Source of the DNA: Alcaligenaceae bacterium
Lineage (GTDB): Bacteria; Pseudomonadota; Gammaproteobacteria; Burkholderiales; Burkholderiaceae_B
NCBI GenBank assembly: GCA_012511095.1
Contig: JAAZGT010000139.1
Coordinates: 1-36,839 of the forward strand
Reading direction: 5' to 3'
DNA: 36,839 nucleotides
The notes beneath the pieces are model-generated. The model was given only the letters and a program-made list of their open reading frames with translations. It did no database searches and was not told where the DNA came from. A program made the translations under genes and the position numbers. Positions 18,868 through 27,395 of this stretch are shown here, one piece after another. Positions within the stretch are counted from its first letter, which is position 1. Every line of letters begins with the position of its first letter.

Positions 18868-20913
18868 CTATTCTGATGATAAAACGCGCACCGAACCCTC
18901 AACCACATTCGCCCCAAAATTTTCTTTTAAGGTTTTGATAAATGGGTCATTAGCAACGCGCTCTTCTGCTTGTTTTTGTCGATCTTTTTGCTCTTTAATT
19001 AATTGAGCTCGCGCTGTGGCATCACCCGTCTCACCACTTTCAAAATTTAACTTAATGACTCGAGAAAAATACTCTGTCAACGCTGTCGTTAAGCTTGCTT
19101 TAATAGCAAACTCATCGACATTTTTTAGAGAAATCTTAAGATAAATGGTACTGCCTTCGGTCGCCACCCATTGGCTATTGAGTAATAACTCACCCGCTAA
19201 ACCAGGCAAGGCTAAACGCTTGGTCAACTCAATCCAGCTCTCTTGATTCAGCATCGATAAAGTGATTTTATCGTCAGCTTCGGTTGATTGAGGCTCCCAC
19301 GCCATATCGAAGCTTGCATCTTGTAAAGGCTCATCAGATATATCACCATCAAAGTCATCGGGCAAGGCTCCATACATAATCGCCCAATCAGCATCTGACA
19401 TGGATGCAAGCTCACCGTTAGTAGTATGGTTGTTGCTTGCTTGCACCACCTGATTTTGCTCTTGTGATATGACACTGGCTGCGGGGGTGGGTGTAATTTC
19501 ATTAGGTAGAACCGTATCTACTACATCCACTGCGGCTATTTCGCCTGTAGTGTGTGTGGCGTCATTTTGATGAAACTCCTCTGGAGTTTCATCAGCAGGA
19601 GTTGCTATTGAAGCGGATTCAGATAGCTCTGCTTCGACGTTAGAATCCACAGGTGTGGCAGCAGTCACCGTTTCATCTGGCGGACTCACAACTGTGACCG
19701 CTTGATCTGACTCTGATTCAGTCTCTAGTGCTTGCTCAGGAAGTTTTTTTTTAGACTCTTCGTTGGTTGAACTATCGGCGCTAGGTGCCACCGAAGTTGA
19801 AGACTTTTTAGTCTCGGCTTGAATGGCTGGCGTATTAACTAAAGCCAACATGCGTAGGCAAATCATCACAAAGCCTGAATACTCATCAGGTGCTAAGGCT
19901 AATTCCTTGCGACCATGAACGGCAATGCTATAGAAAAGCTGTAGTAGATCGTGATTAGCACTTTGCACAACCTCTAAAATATCGTTGTACAAAGGATCAT
20001 CGCTATCAAGCGTGCCTGCCAAACGTTGCTCCATCGCAATACGCGATAAAAGCACCGCTAAATCAGCTAAAGCGCCCTCATAGGAAAAACCACGATCGGC
20101 AATGGCATCAGCTAAAGCAACCACGGTGCTCGCATCACCTGCTAATAAGGCTTTAATTAAATTAACTAAATAGCTTTGATCGATGGTGCCAAGCATATCT
20201 TGCATGGCTTGCACGGTAATACGATTACCACTAAATGCAATGGCTTGATCCGTTAAAGATAAGGCGTCTCGCATGGAACCAGCGGCACCACGCGCGATGA
20301 GCTGTAAAGCGGCATTGTCATATTCGACCTTTTCCTCGGCTAAGAGCACTTCTAAATGCTCTACTACCGCCTCGGGTGACATCTGTTTTAGGTTGTATTG
20401 AATACAACGTGATAAAACAGTCACTGGAATCTTTTGGGGGTCGGTGGTTGCCAAAATAAACTTTAGATGCGCTGGCGGCTCTTCGAGCGTCTTTAACATG
20501 GCGTTAAAAGCGTGAGTCGTCAGCATATGCACCTCGTCAATCGTATAAATTTTAAAACGACCGCGAGAAGGTGCATAAATGGCTTGCTCTAATAAAGGTG
20601 TAATCTCATCTACACCACGTCTAGATGCTGCATCTACCTCGACATAATCTACAAAACGGCCCTGGTCGATTTCCACACAAGCAGAACACTTGCCACATGG
20701 GGTGGAAGTAATACCAGTTTCACAGTTAAGGGATTTTGCGAGGATGCGTGCTAAGGTTGTTTTACCGACTCCGCGAGTACCAGTAAATAACCACGCATGA
20801 TGAATTCTTTGAGTATCGAGCGCATTTGATAATGCACGAACCACATGATCCTGGCCAACTAATTCCGAAAATGAACGAGGACGCCACTTACGGGCAAGGG
20901 CTAAATAATTCAT
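18868..20913 (-). CDS. dnaX: DNA polymerase III subunit tau (gamma/tau)
   Basis: Clamp-loader ATPase that also holds the replisome together. 681 residues. The AAA+ part has Walker A GTRGVGKT (45-52), a zinc module with Cys64, Cys73, Cys76 and Cys79, Walker B TIDEVHML (124-131), and the SRC arginine-finger motif (168-170). Domain III ends near residue 365. An acidic, low-complexity linker (about 366-560) leads to the tau-specific C-terminal domains. At codons 388-390 nine A in a row (plus strand 19744-19752) read AAA AAA AAA. A slip to the -1 frame reaches TGA after two more codons, giving a gamma-like protein of 392 residues. The ATG lies only 24 bases after the SRP RNA and has no Shine-Dalgarno sequence. 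Confidence 0.96.
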   Translation of the reverse strand: MNYLALARKWRPRSFSELVGQDHVVRALSNALDTQRIHHAWLFTGTRGVGKTTLARILAKSLNCETGITSTPCGKCSACVEIDQGRFVDYVEVDAASRRGVDEITPLLEQAIYAPSRGRFKIYTIDEVHMLTTHAFNAMLKTLEEPPAHLKFILATTDPQKIPVTVLSRCIQYNLKQMSPEAVVEHLEVLLAEEKVEYDNAALQLIARGAAGSMRDALSLTDQAIAFSGNRITVQAMQDMLGTIDQSYLVNLIKALLAGDASTVVALADAIADRGFSYEGALADLAVLLSRIAMEQRLAGTLDSDDPLYNDILEVVQSANHDLLQLFYSIAVHGRKELALAPDEYSGFVMICLRMLALVNTPAIQAETKKSSTSVAPSADSSTNEESKKKLPEQALETESESDQAVTVVSPPDETVTAATPVDSNVEAELSESASIATPADETPEEFHQNDATHTTGEIAAVDVVDTVLPNEITPTPAASVISQEQNQVVQASNNHTTNGELASMSDADWAIMYGALPDDFDGDISDEPLQDASFDMAWEPQSTEADDKITLSMLNQESWIELTKRLALPGLAGELLLNSQWVATEGSTIYLKISLKNVDEFAIKASLTTALTEYFSRVIKLNFESGETGDATARAQLIKEQKDRQKQAEERVANDPFIKTLKENFGANVVEGSVRVLSSE
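19744..19752 (-). promoter_or_regulatory. A9 slippery tract, candidate frameshift or slippage site in dnaX
   Basis: Nine A on the coding strand, in frame as three Lys codons (388-390), followed by CTTCCTGAG. The -1 frame reads ACT TCC TGA and stops at once; the +1 frame also stops after six codons. No convincing downstream stem-loop was seen. Confidence 0.55.
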
Positions 20914-20937
20914 AGGATATGTGGATATTGAAAATTA

Positions 20938-21036
20938 GGCGGTGAGCCTTACTCCGGCACTGAGTCGAAATGGCTGTGGCTGCTTCCTTCCGGACCTGAC
21001 CAGGTTGACCATGGACCCATGCGGAGGGACCCACCG
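20938..21036 (-). ncRNA. ffs: Signal recognition particle RNA, small bacterial type (4.5S)
   Basis: RNA partner of Ffh in co-translational targeting of membrane proteins. On the minus strand it contains the nearly invariant apical core GGTCAGGTCCGGAAGGAAGC, with the GGAA tetraloop and the symmetric and asymmetric internal loops that bind the Ffh M domain. The ends pair as CGGTGGGTC (from 21036) with GGCTCACCG, closing one long hairpin of about 99 bases. It lies between addA, whose stop codon is 18 bases upstream, and dnaX. The exact ends are judged from the terminal stem and may be off by a few bases. Confidence 0.96.
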
Positions 21037-21042
21037 ACGATT

Positions 21043-21048
21043 AGTATA
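21043..21048 (-). promoter_or_regulatory. Candidate -10 box of the SRP RNA promoter
   Basis: TATACT on the minus strand ends 6 bases before the first paired base of the SRP RNA (21036), the correct distance for a start site there. No good -35 box is seen; that region would lie inside the end of addA. Confidence 0.45.
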
Positions 21049-21054
21049 ACAAAC

Positions 21055-24000
21055 TTATGAGATCACTTCCACAAAGCTACCTTCTTCTATTAAGAATAAT
21101 GATGCTTTGGCTTTTTTCCCATCAATATCTTGCAAATAAGCACAGTATGCCTCGAGTTGTGGCAAGTACTCTCTAATCATGCGTTGCTTAAAGTCTTCGA
21201 TGCTCTCACCCTCGCGTCGACGTGAGCTCTTATAGTCAACAACCTCCCAATGATCGTCGTGAGGCACGACTAAATCCATAATCAATAACTTACCGTCTAC
21301 ATCATATAAAGGCCATTCGTGTTGAACCTGAGGATTCATTAAGAGCGCTCTAAGCTCCTCATGCTGCAAGCACTTGATAAGCAGTTGTTGTAATCTTTTT
21401 ACTGCATCGTTTAGACCCTCTTCGTTATAACCTGCGCTCATCAATTGATATCGCATCAATGAATGACCTTGATTTAAACGCTCCTCATCCCATTTCTTGA
21501 GGCGATCTAAACCCATCATTTGCAACCAACGATGAGTAACTGTACCTAGAATGGCATCGTCCTCATCAAGAAACTCCCAAGTACCCGCTTGAGTGGCTGC
21601 TTCTTTGCTGAGTTGCAACCCGATTTGTCGATGTGGCGCATAGTGCTCTTTTAATTGATCAATAGTTGCTTGCTTAAAGCGCACAAAGTCATTTGTCTGC
21701 GCTGCAACTTCTGCAACCTCAACTTGAATTGGCTCCATCTCAACTGCAACGTCCCCCGCCATGTGTTTTTGATATTCAGGTAGGGCTTGTTTAATCACCT
21801 CTGTATCGTACTCAAGGGCTTGCTCAATACAGCTGAGAAACTGTCTTTTGCTTGGTTTAACCACTTCCAAACCTTTTTTATCATCTTTTAAAGCAATGCG
21901 ATAAAAAAGATGTAATCGCTGACAAGGGCGTGTGGTTGCCACATAGAATAGACGTGCCTCCTCTAAAGCTTGTCGATACTCCTCACGGCGTTTTAATAAA
22001 TTGGACATCACATCTTCTGCAGCCTCATGTTGCTTAGATGGAGCGGTACTAATTAAAACCCCTGGCAATAATTCACCACCAAGCTCATATTCATAAGGCT
22101 CTAAGCTTAAAAGCATTTTAGAAACACCTGGACTCCCCTTGTCTAAACCGAAGAGAATCACCTCCTCAAACTGCAACCCCTTTGCCTTATGGATGGTCAT
22201 AATTTCCACAGCAGAATCCGAGGTCAGACTTTCAGCATAGAGCTCAGAAATATGCTCTTCAAGCACATCTAAATCAGGCGTCCCATAAGGCGCTAATTTA
22301 TCTAATAAGGCAAAAACAGACTCAATATCCGCTTTTTCGGAGGGTTTTGAGTAGAGCAGATGACCTCCAAGCTGTTGCCAAATCATGCTCACACGCATAG
22401 TAAAGCTTAGCCCCTGTTGCTCAGCATTCGCATTAAGCATTACCTCACAAATGTGCTTAAAACGTTTGAACTGCTCGGCGCCTAGCTTTTGCTCACACGC
22501 AATCTCATTATCCAAAGCGGTGCGAATTTGCTTCAAAACATTAGGCTCGGACTTATCGCCAAATAAACTATGTAAGCTTTGCAGGGTTAATCCACAAAGT
22601 GGTGAGCGAAACAATGACAACCAAGCCACTCTATCAAAACGATAGCTTAAGGCACGGATAATCTGCAGTAAGTCAATCACATAGGGTTGCTCGCTTAGTG
22701 GGAACATTTCCACCGCACGCACAGGAATGTTCGCTTGCAATAAACGCTCATTCAAACGACCTAAGGCAGTACGACTTTTAACGAGAATGGCGACTGGCTT
22801 TTCACGACCCTGCTGACGTTCTAAGGCTTCTTGCGCCACTTCAACCACACGCTGCTCTGCAGCCTCAAGCGCTTCATCCTTGTTGTCGATACCAGGAATC
22901 GTTTTTGCAGACCAGTAAAATGGATAATGCGTGACGGGGTCACCATCGCCAGGACCATTAAATGAAACGGAAAACTCATAAGGCACCGCACCAAATTCCA
23001 TATCGTATTCACTTGGAAAGCTTTGCTGATAGACCTGATTATTCCACTCCACAATGCCTTCAACTGAGCGGAAATTCTCTCTTAAATTGAGCACTTCTAA
23101 ATCAACGTGATTGATTTTTTTCTCATCAGCGACCTTAATAAATAACCCTACCTCCGCTTTTCGGAAACGATAAATGGACTGCATCGGGTCACCCACTAAA
23201 AACACCGTGCGACCGTCATTTGCCTGCCATCCCGAGGTTAATAAACCAAGCAATTTAATTTGAGCTTGGCTAGTATCTTGGAATTCGTCCACTAATAAAT
23301 GCTGAATACGCGCGTCCATGGCTAACAACAAATCAGCCGGCTCATCCGCACTACCCAAGCCATTTAAGGCACTAAGAGCAACCTCCGTAAAATCCACTGC
23401 CCCATCATCAATGTAGACCTGGTGCAATTGCTCCAGAGACGCTTTTAATACGCTGGCTAAATTTTTATAAAGCTGAGCCTGATTGGCCGTTAATAACTCC
23501 TTAGGCAGGTATTTTAAGGTCGACAAAGCCTCGATAAAGTCTGGCGTAAAATTGCTATTATTTAAATAATCTAATAAACCTTTTCTATAAGTTGAACCAG
23601 CAGGTACTCCTTGGCTTTTAGTAAGACTTTTTCTGATGGTATTTTCTTTGGTTAATAATGAATCAGCCACTGCTTGCCAACGCTCTAAGTCATCTGACTC
23701 AGTTGTTAAAGGATTAATATCGACATCCTTTAAACATTCGTAAGCAGGCCATTCTTGTGCCCAAACTGCCAATAAGGGGATATAGTCAGAATTAAAACCT
23801 AAGGGTAATCGACTTGTTACTTTTTCTAAAGCGCGCTGAATCAATAGGTCCAAACTTTGGACCATAACCGCAATGGTATTGCTTGGATCACTTAAAGCAT
23901 CTTGCCATTGATCGCGAATTTTCAGCATTTCGACCAAAGAGCCTTCGAGGTGCTCTAAGTCTACGTTTAGGTGATCTAAAACGGCCTGCAACTCTGGAAA

Positions 24001-24489
24001 GGTATCGATTTGTTGGATGGTTTTAAAGGCAGCTTCACGATATTGACGGTCACGCGATTCGGAAATCTCTAAGCTCCCACCTGTCTGTGAAGACCATGGC
24101 ATGGTGCGCACTAAACCCGAACTCAGAGAGTCAAAAGTCATAATGCGTAAACGACTTGGATATTCTAATAAATGCCATTCTTTATCTGCGTTGCGCTCTA
24201 ATACCTTTTGAGCTAAAAGCCAGCTACTTAATTTGTGTTCTTCAGTTGGTTCGGGCCCACGTCCAGCTATGAGCTTTTCAAGTACACGATTACGCATTTC
24301 ACCAGCCGCTTTACGGGTAAAGGTAATCGCTAGAACCTGCTCGGGTTGCTCAACAATTGCTAAAAGCGAAAGGATACGGTCAGTCACCAGCTCGGTTTTA
24401 CCTGAGCCTGCAGGCGCTTGTACTAAAAATGATGCATCGGGTTGTAGCGCACGTTGGCGCTCCGCCATATCAGAAGGTTGTTTAGTCAT
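21055..24489 (-). CDS. addA: AddA-like UvrD-family helicase-nuclease (double-strand break repair)
   Basis: ATP-driven helicase and nuclease that trims double-strand breaks for RecA loading; cytoplasmic partner of the AddB-like protein encoded just upstream. Walker A APAGSGKT is at residues 25-32, motif Ia TFTRKAAGEM at 56-65, and the DEFQDTSQAQ helicase motif II in the middle. The C-terminal PD-(D/E)XK nuclease domain has Asp1072, Asp1085 and Lys1087 (in VVDYKSS) and QLEAY. The ATG at 24489 is chosen (1144 residues): it overlaps the addB stop in ATGACTAA and has AGGAGG 9 bases ahead, while a frame opening 19 codons earlier has no such site. The overlap indicates coupled translation. It could also be named RecB-like, but no RecC or RecD lies nearby. 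Confidence 0.88.
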   Translation of the reverse strand: MTKQPSDMAERQRALQPDASFLVQAPAGSGKTELVTDRILSLLAIVEQPEQVLAITFTRKAAGEMRNRVLEKLIAGRGPEPTEEHKLSSWLLAQKVLERNADKEWHLLEYPSRLRIMTFDSLSSGLVRTMPWSSQTGGSLEISESRDRQYREAAFKTIQQIDTFPELQAVLDHLNVDLEHLEGSLVEMLKIRDQWQDALSDPSNTIAVMVQSLDLLIQRALEKVTSRLPLGFNSDYIPLLAVWAQEWPAYECLKDVDINPLTTESDDLERWQAVADSLLTKENTIRKSLTKSQGVPAGSTYRKGLLDYLNNSNFTPDFIEALSTLKYLPKELLTANQAQLYKNLASVLKASLEQLHQVYIDDGAVDFTEVALSALNGLGSADEPADLLLAMDARIQHLLVDEFQDTSQAQIKLLGLLTSGWQANDGRTVFLVGDPMQSIYRFRKAEVGLFIKVADEKKINHVDLEVLNLRENFRSVEGIVEWNNQVYQQSFPSEYDMEFGAVPYEFSVSFNGPGDGDPVTHYPFYWSAKTIPGIDNKDEALEAAEQRVVEVAQEALERQQGREKPVAILVKSRTALGRLNERLLQANIPVRAVEMFPLSEQPYVIDLLQIIRALSYRFDRVAWLSLFRSPLCGLTLQSLHSLFGDKSEPNVLKQIRTALDNEIACEQKLGAEQFKRFKHICEVMLNANAEQQGLSFTMRVSMIWQQLGGHLLYSKPSEKADIESVFALLDKLAPYGTPDLDVLEEHISELYAESLTSDSAVEIMTIHKAKGLQFEEVILFGLDKGSPGVSKMLLSLEPYEYELGGELLPGVLISTAPSKQHEAAEDVMSNLLKRREEYRQALEEARLFYVATTRPCQRLHLFYRIALKDDKKGLEVVKPSKRQFLSCIEQALEYDTEVIKQALPEYQKHMAGDVAVEMEPIQVEVAEVAAQTNDFVRFKQATIDQLKEHYAPHRQIGLQLSKEAATQAGTWEFLDEDDAILGTVTHRWLQMMGLDRLKKWDEERLNQGHSLMRYQLMSAGYNEEGLNDAVKRLQQLLIKCLQHEELRALLMNPQVQHEWPLYDVDGKLLIMDLVVPHDDHWEVVDYKSSRRREGESIEDFKQRMIREYLPQLEAYCAYLQDIDGKKAKASLFLIEEGSFVEVIS

Positions 24490-27247
24490 TTTGATTTTCC
24501 TCCTCATCAAGCTTTTGCCCCAAACGTAGAAAAGGCAAAACCTCACAATATCTCATATCATTTATGTTGCTATAGCAGTTGGCTGCATAACCATCGGCAA
24601 TTTCTTGAGCCAAACCCAAAATGACATCCTTCCATATTTGTAGCTGCTGCTCGAAGCCAGCTGCGTCTTTAACCTCAACACCACTCTTAGCTCTACCCTT
24701 AGGTTGCAGTGACCAATCAACTGAGCCAATGCCGGCAAAACCCATGGCATTAGGCTTTAAACCCGCAAAACCCACACCGCTAATCTCACTCGTTGGGTAA
24801 TCGCCATAAGCCGCATACAATGGAAGCTGCAAATCAATTGGTCTTTCTCTATACCAACTATTTTTATAATTAGGTAAGTTACCTGTTTTGTAGTCTAGGT
24901 AAACAAAGCTGTCATTGTCTAAGTAATCAATGCGGTCGACTTTGACCCTAAGCTTAATATTTGAAACCATAACCTCAGCACTTTTCTCAACCTCTTCTAC
25001 CCTAAAGCTATGGTCGCGCTCTTGCTCCATACTCAGGAAATAATAGAGCTGACTTTTGGCAAAGTTTTTTTCCAACTCGAGTAAGGCCTTTGAATCAAAA
25101 AGCAGTTCGCTCTTGGCGCATTTTTCGACCACCTCACTAATCTTGGCATTGAGTGTCGCTTGGTCCATCGCTTTTAAAGTCACTTGGTCTTGTACATCAC
25201 GCCAAAACTCCTCTAAGGCAGCGTGGATGAAGTTTCCTCGTTGCAAACGATCTAGCTCATATCGCGGATAAGGACAGAACTCCTCCATATGTAAACGATA
25301 GGTAGCAAAAGCCCATTGAGGATTAATAGCTTGCAGATCAATGAGGCGCGAACCGCCTTTGAGTAGCCCATCAACTTTAGGACCATAATTATCGCTAAGA
25401 TACTCTAACTCGACCTCTGTTGCCGTCTCAACGCTCTGAGTAGCATCCGCCCCCTCTAAGGCTTCGTCATTTAGATCTCGCCACTGATCTTCAGCTAAGT
25501 ATTGAGCCAATAAAGGCGAAGCCTTGGTCGGCATTTCACCACTAAAGGCGTGCCAACTAATGTTGATTTCAGGTGCTGTTTCTAAGAGACTACGTAGCAT
25601 TAATTCTGCCCATACAAATTCGCGTTGATGGTCAGAACGCGGAGCACCCACTCGCTGGAGCGCCGTTTTTGGAATTAGAGGGTTAGGCTTAGGCACTGTT
25701 GGCAAGACATCATCTTGCATACTTAAAATCCACACTGCATCCCATTTTGCGGCTTCGGCTTCTAACATACCCAGCACATCGAGACGTGCTGTAGCTGCAC
25801 GCTGTGGCTGGAACAGCTGTTGCTTGCAGAAACGTTCAAATAAATAAAAGGCCTCAGCTGCTGTCATCTTATCTAAGACAGGCGATAAAGCGGTGGCGTT
25901 TTTAAGAGCTTGCTCAAAGGCATGACAAACTTGATATTGCACAGAACTCAATTTAGGCAGTCCAGGGAATTGGAAGACAGCTAAAAAGTGTTTGAATTTT
26001 TGCAGCCATTGATTTAAGCTTAAACTACTGGCATTGGAGAAAATCTCTGTAGCAGTCTCAACCAGAGCACTAAACTCATCCGATATATCGTAGAAAAACT
26101 TTAGCACTTGATTTTTGCTATAACTAATCCGACTTTCTCTACGCAAACCACGATCGATTTTTGTGAGTTCATCAGCATAATTCGACATCAAGCCCTCTTG
26201 TGCTAATAGCAATGACTCACCCAAGACATGGGTGGCGATACGATTATTTTGTTCTAGCTTGATGAATAAACCCAACCACGCTAAAGCAGAGCGCACAATG
26301 GACCAATCGCTTAAAGCTCGGCCAATAGCTACGTTATAGAGCAAATCCGTTTTAAGACCAGACTCTTGAATTTGCTCATGCAAATAACGTCGTACAGTAT
26401 CGACCTCTGTTTGCAATAAAGGGTCAATAATCGCAAAGTGACCTTGGGGATTATCATTTAGTTTTTGCTTGGCCCACGCTACTGCAGCCGCTAACTCCTG
26501 ACTGCGACTATGCGCACTACGTACCTGTAGCCCTGCTACTTGGCTAGCTTCTGGCTCTAATACATAAAGCTTAGCCCCTAAGGAATGACAATGCTTTAAT
26601 AAAGCCTGTTGAAAGGCGGATAACTCATTAAAACCTAATAAAACAATCTGTTCAGAAACGAGTTTTGATTTATAAGTTGGGGCAAAATCTAGGCTACCCT
26701 GCTGCTCATCCTCAGCGCTGTACTCGACAAACTCAACACATTGCTCTAATTGATTTAATAACCATTGGTCTCTTAATGGCCCGTCAATGACGTCACGATC
26801 TCTTAGTCTTTGCAGATAATGCTCACGGATATTTTTATACTCGGTGTACTCGGGCGTTTCCTCAGTGCCATCGACCTCAATAGCCCATTCAAGCTGCAAA
26901 CTATGAGCATCGGCCAACACCTTAGCTAATTTTGTGAGGTTTAAAGTAATTAATTGCTGCTCTTCGAGAACTGCCTCCCAATATAATAAGGAGGCAAAAT
27001 GACTAAGTTGCTTAGAAGCAGGCAGCTCACCTAAGACAAAAATCACTTGCTCATTTAGCGACTCTACGAAGTTTGACCAAGGTTGTATCTGAGCTAATTC
27101 GAACACCTTTGTGTGACTCCGATTAGCCTCAATTAAAGTCTTTTTTAATTGAATGGCCATACGGTTATTGACCGTGATCACCGTGGTACTTGCTGGATCT
27201 AAGTCCAACAGCTCTTGCCTTGAAATTCGTATTAAACTATCTAGCAT
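24482..27247 (-). CDS. addB: AddB-like PD-(D/E)XK nuclease protein
   Basis: Second subunit of the AddAB-type break-repair enzyme, 921 residues. The N-terminal part resembles an inactivated helicase: the segment where a Walker A would be (TVITVNNRMAIQ, residues 21-32) lacks the GKT signature. The C-terminal nuclease core shows VDRIDYLDN with Asp771 and LDYKTG with Asp785 and Lys787, then LQLPLYAAY. B. subtilis AddB binds a 4Fe-4S cluster through four cysteines around this domain; here only a Cys in FCPYPRY before the core and Cys891 and Cys901 after it could serve, so a full cluster is doubtful. This matches the divergent branch found in alpha- and betaproteobacteria. It overlaps addA by 8 bases. 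GGGGTAGG precedes the ATG. Confidence 0.82.
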   Translation of the reverse strand: MLDSLIRISRQELLDLDPASTTVITVNNRMAIQLKKTLIEANRSHTKVFELAQIQPWSNFVESLNEQVIFVLGELPASKQLSHFASLLYWEAVLEEQQLITLNLTKLAKVLADAHSLQLEWAIEVDGTEETPEYTEYKNIREHYLQRLRDRDVIDGPLRDQWLLNQLEQCVEFVEYSAEDEQQGSLDFAPTYKSKLVSEQIVLLGFNELSAFQQALLKHCHSLGAKLYVLEPEASQVAGLQVRSAHSRSQELAAAVAWAKQKLNDNPQGHFAIIDPLLQTEVDTVRRYLHEQIQESGLKTDLLYNVAIGRALSDWSIVRSALAWLGLFIKLEQNNRIATHVLGESLLLAQEGLMSNYADELTKIDRGLRRESRISYSKNQVLKFFYDISDEFSALVETATEIFSNASSLSLNQWLQKFKHFLAVFQFPGLPKLSSVQYQVCHAFEQALKNATALSPVLDKMTAAEAFYLFERFCKQQLFQPQRAATARLDVLGMLEAEAAKWDAVWILSMQDDVLPTVPKPNPLIPKTALQRVGAPRSDHQREFVWAELMLRSLLETAPEINISWHAFSGEMPTKASPLLAQYLAEDQWRDLNDEALEGADATQSVETATEVELEYLSDNYGPKVDGLLKGGSRLIDLQAINPQWAFATYRLHMEEFCPYPRYELDRLQRGNFIHAALEEFWRDVQDQVTLKAMDQATLNAKISEVVEKCAKSELLFDSKALLELEKNFAKSQLYYFLSMEQERDHSFRVEEVEKSAEVMVSNIKLRVKVDRIDYLDNDSFVYLDYKTGNLPNYKNSWYRERPIDLQLPLYAAYGDYPTSEISGVGFAGLKPNAMGFAGIGSVDWSLQPKGRAKSGVEVKDAAGFEQQLQIWKDVILGLAQEIADGYAANCYSNINDMRYCEVLPFLRLGQKLDEEENQND

Positions 27248-27341
27248 GACGCCTACCCCTTACGCCTTTAAGGCTCTTTTTAAATTCTAATGACCTTAAT
27301 GATTCTAAGCGATAAAAATAATTATTCAAAACTACAAGGAC

Positions 27342-27373
27342 AAAAAGCACATAGCGAATGCCATGTGCTTTTT
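27342..27373 (-). terminator. Intrinsic terminator after the acyl-CoA ligase gene
   Basis: AAAAAGCACAT (27342-27352) and ATGTGCTTTTT (27363-27373) form a perfect 11-bp stem with a 10-base loop, and a U-tract is present on the minus strand. It begins 22 bases after the ligase stop codon and separates it from addB. Confidence 0.88.
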
Positions 27374-27395
27374 ATGATTGATAGGAAATCAAAAC

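Noticed and set aside
24490-24546. AddA extended by 19 residues upstream
   Set aside because: The ATG at 24489 has a strong SD at the right distance and overlaps the addB stop in the usual coupled way; the upstream residues look unlike the family.
24482-27247. 4Fe-4S cluster in the AddB-like protein
   Set aside because: The four-cysteine set of B. subtilis AddB is not complete; only scattered Cys residues (FCPYPRY, Cys891, Cys901) are present.
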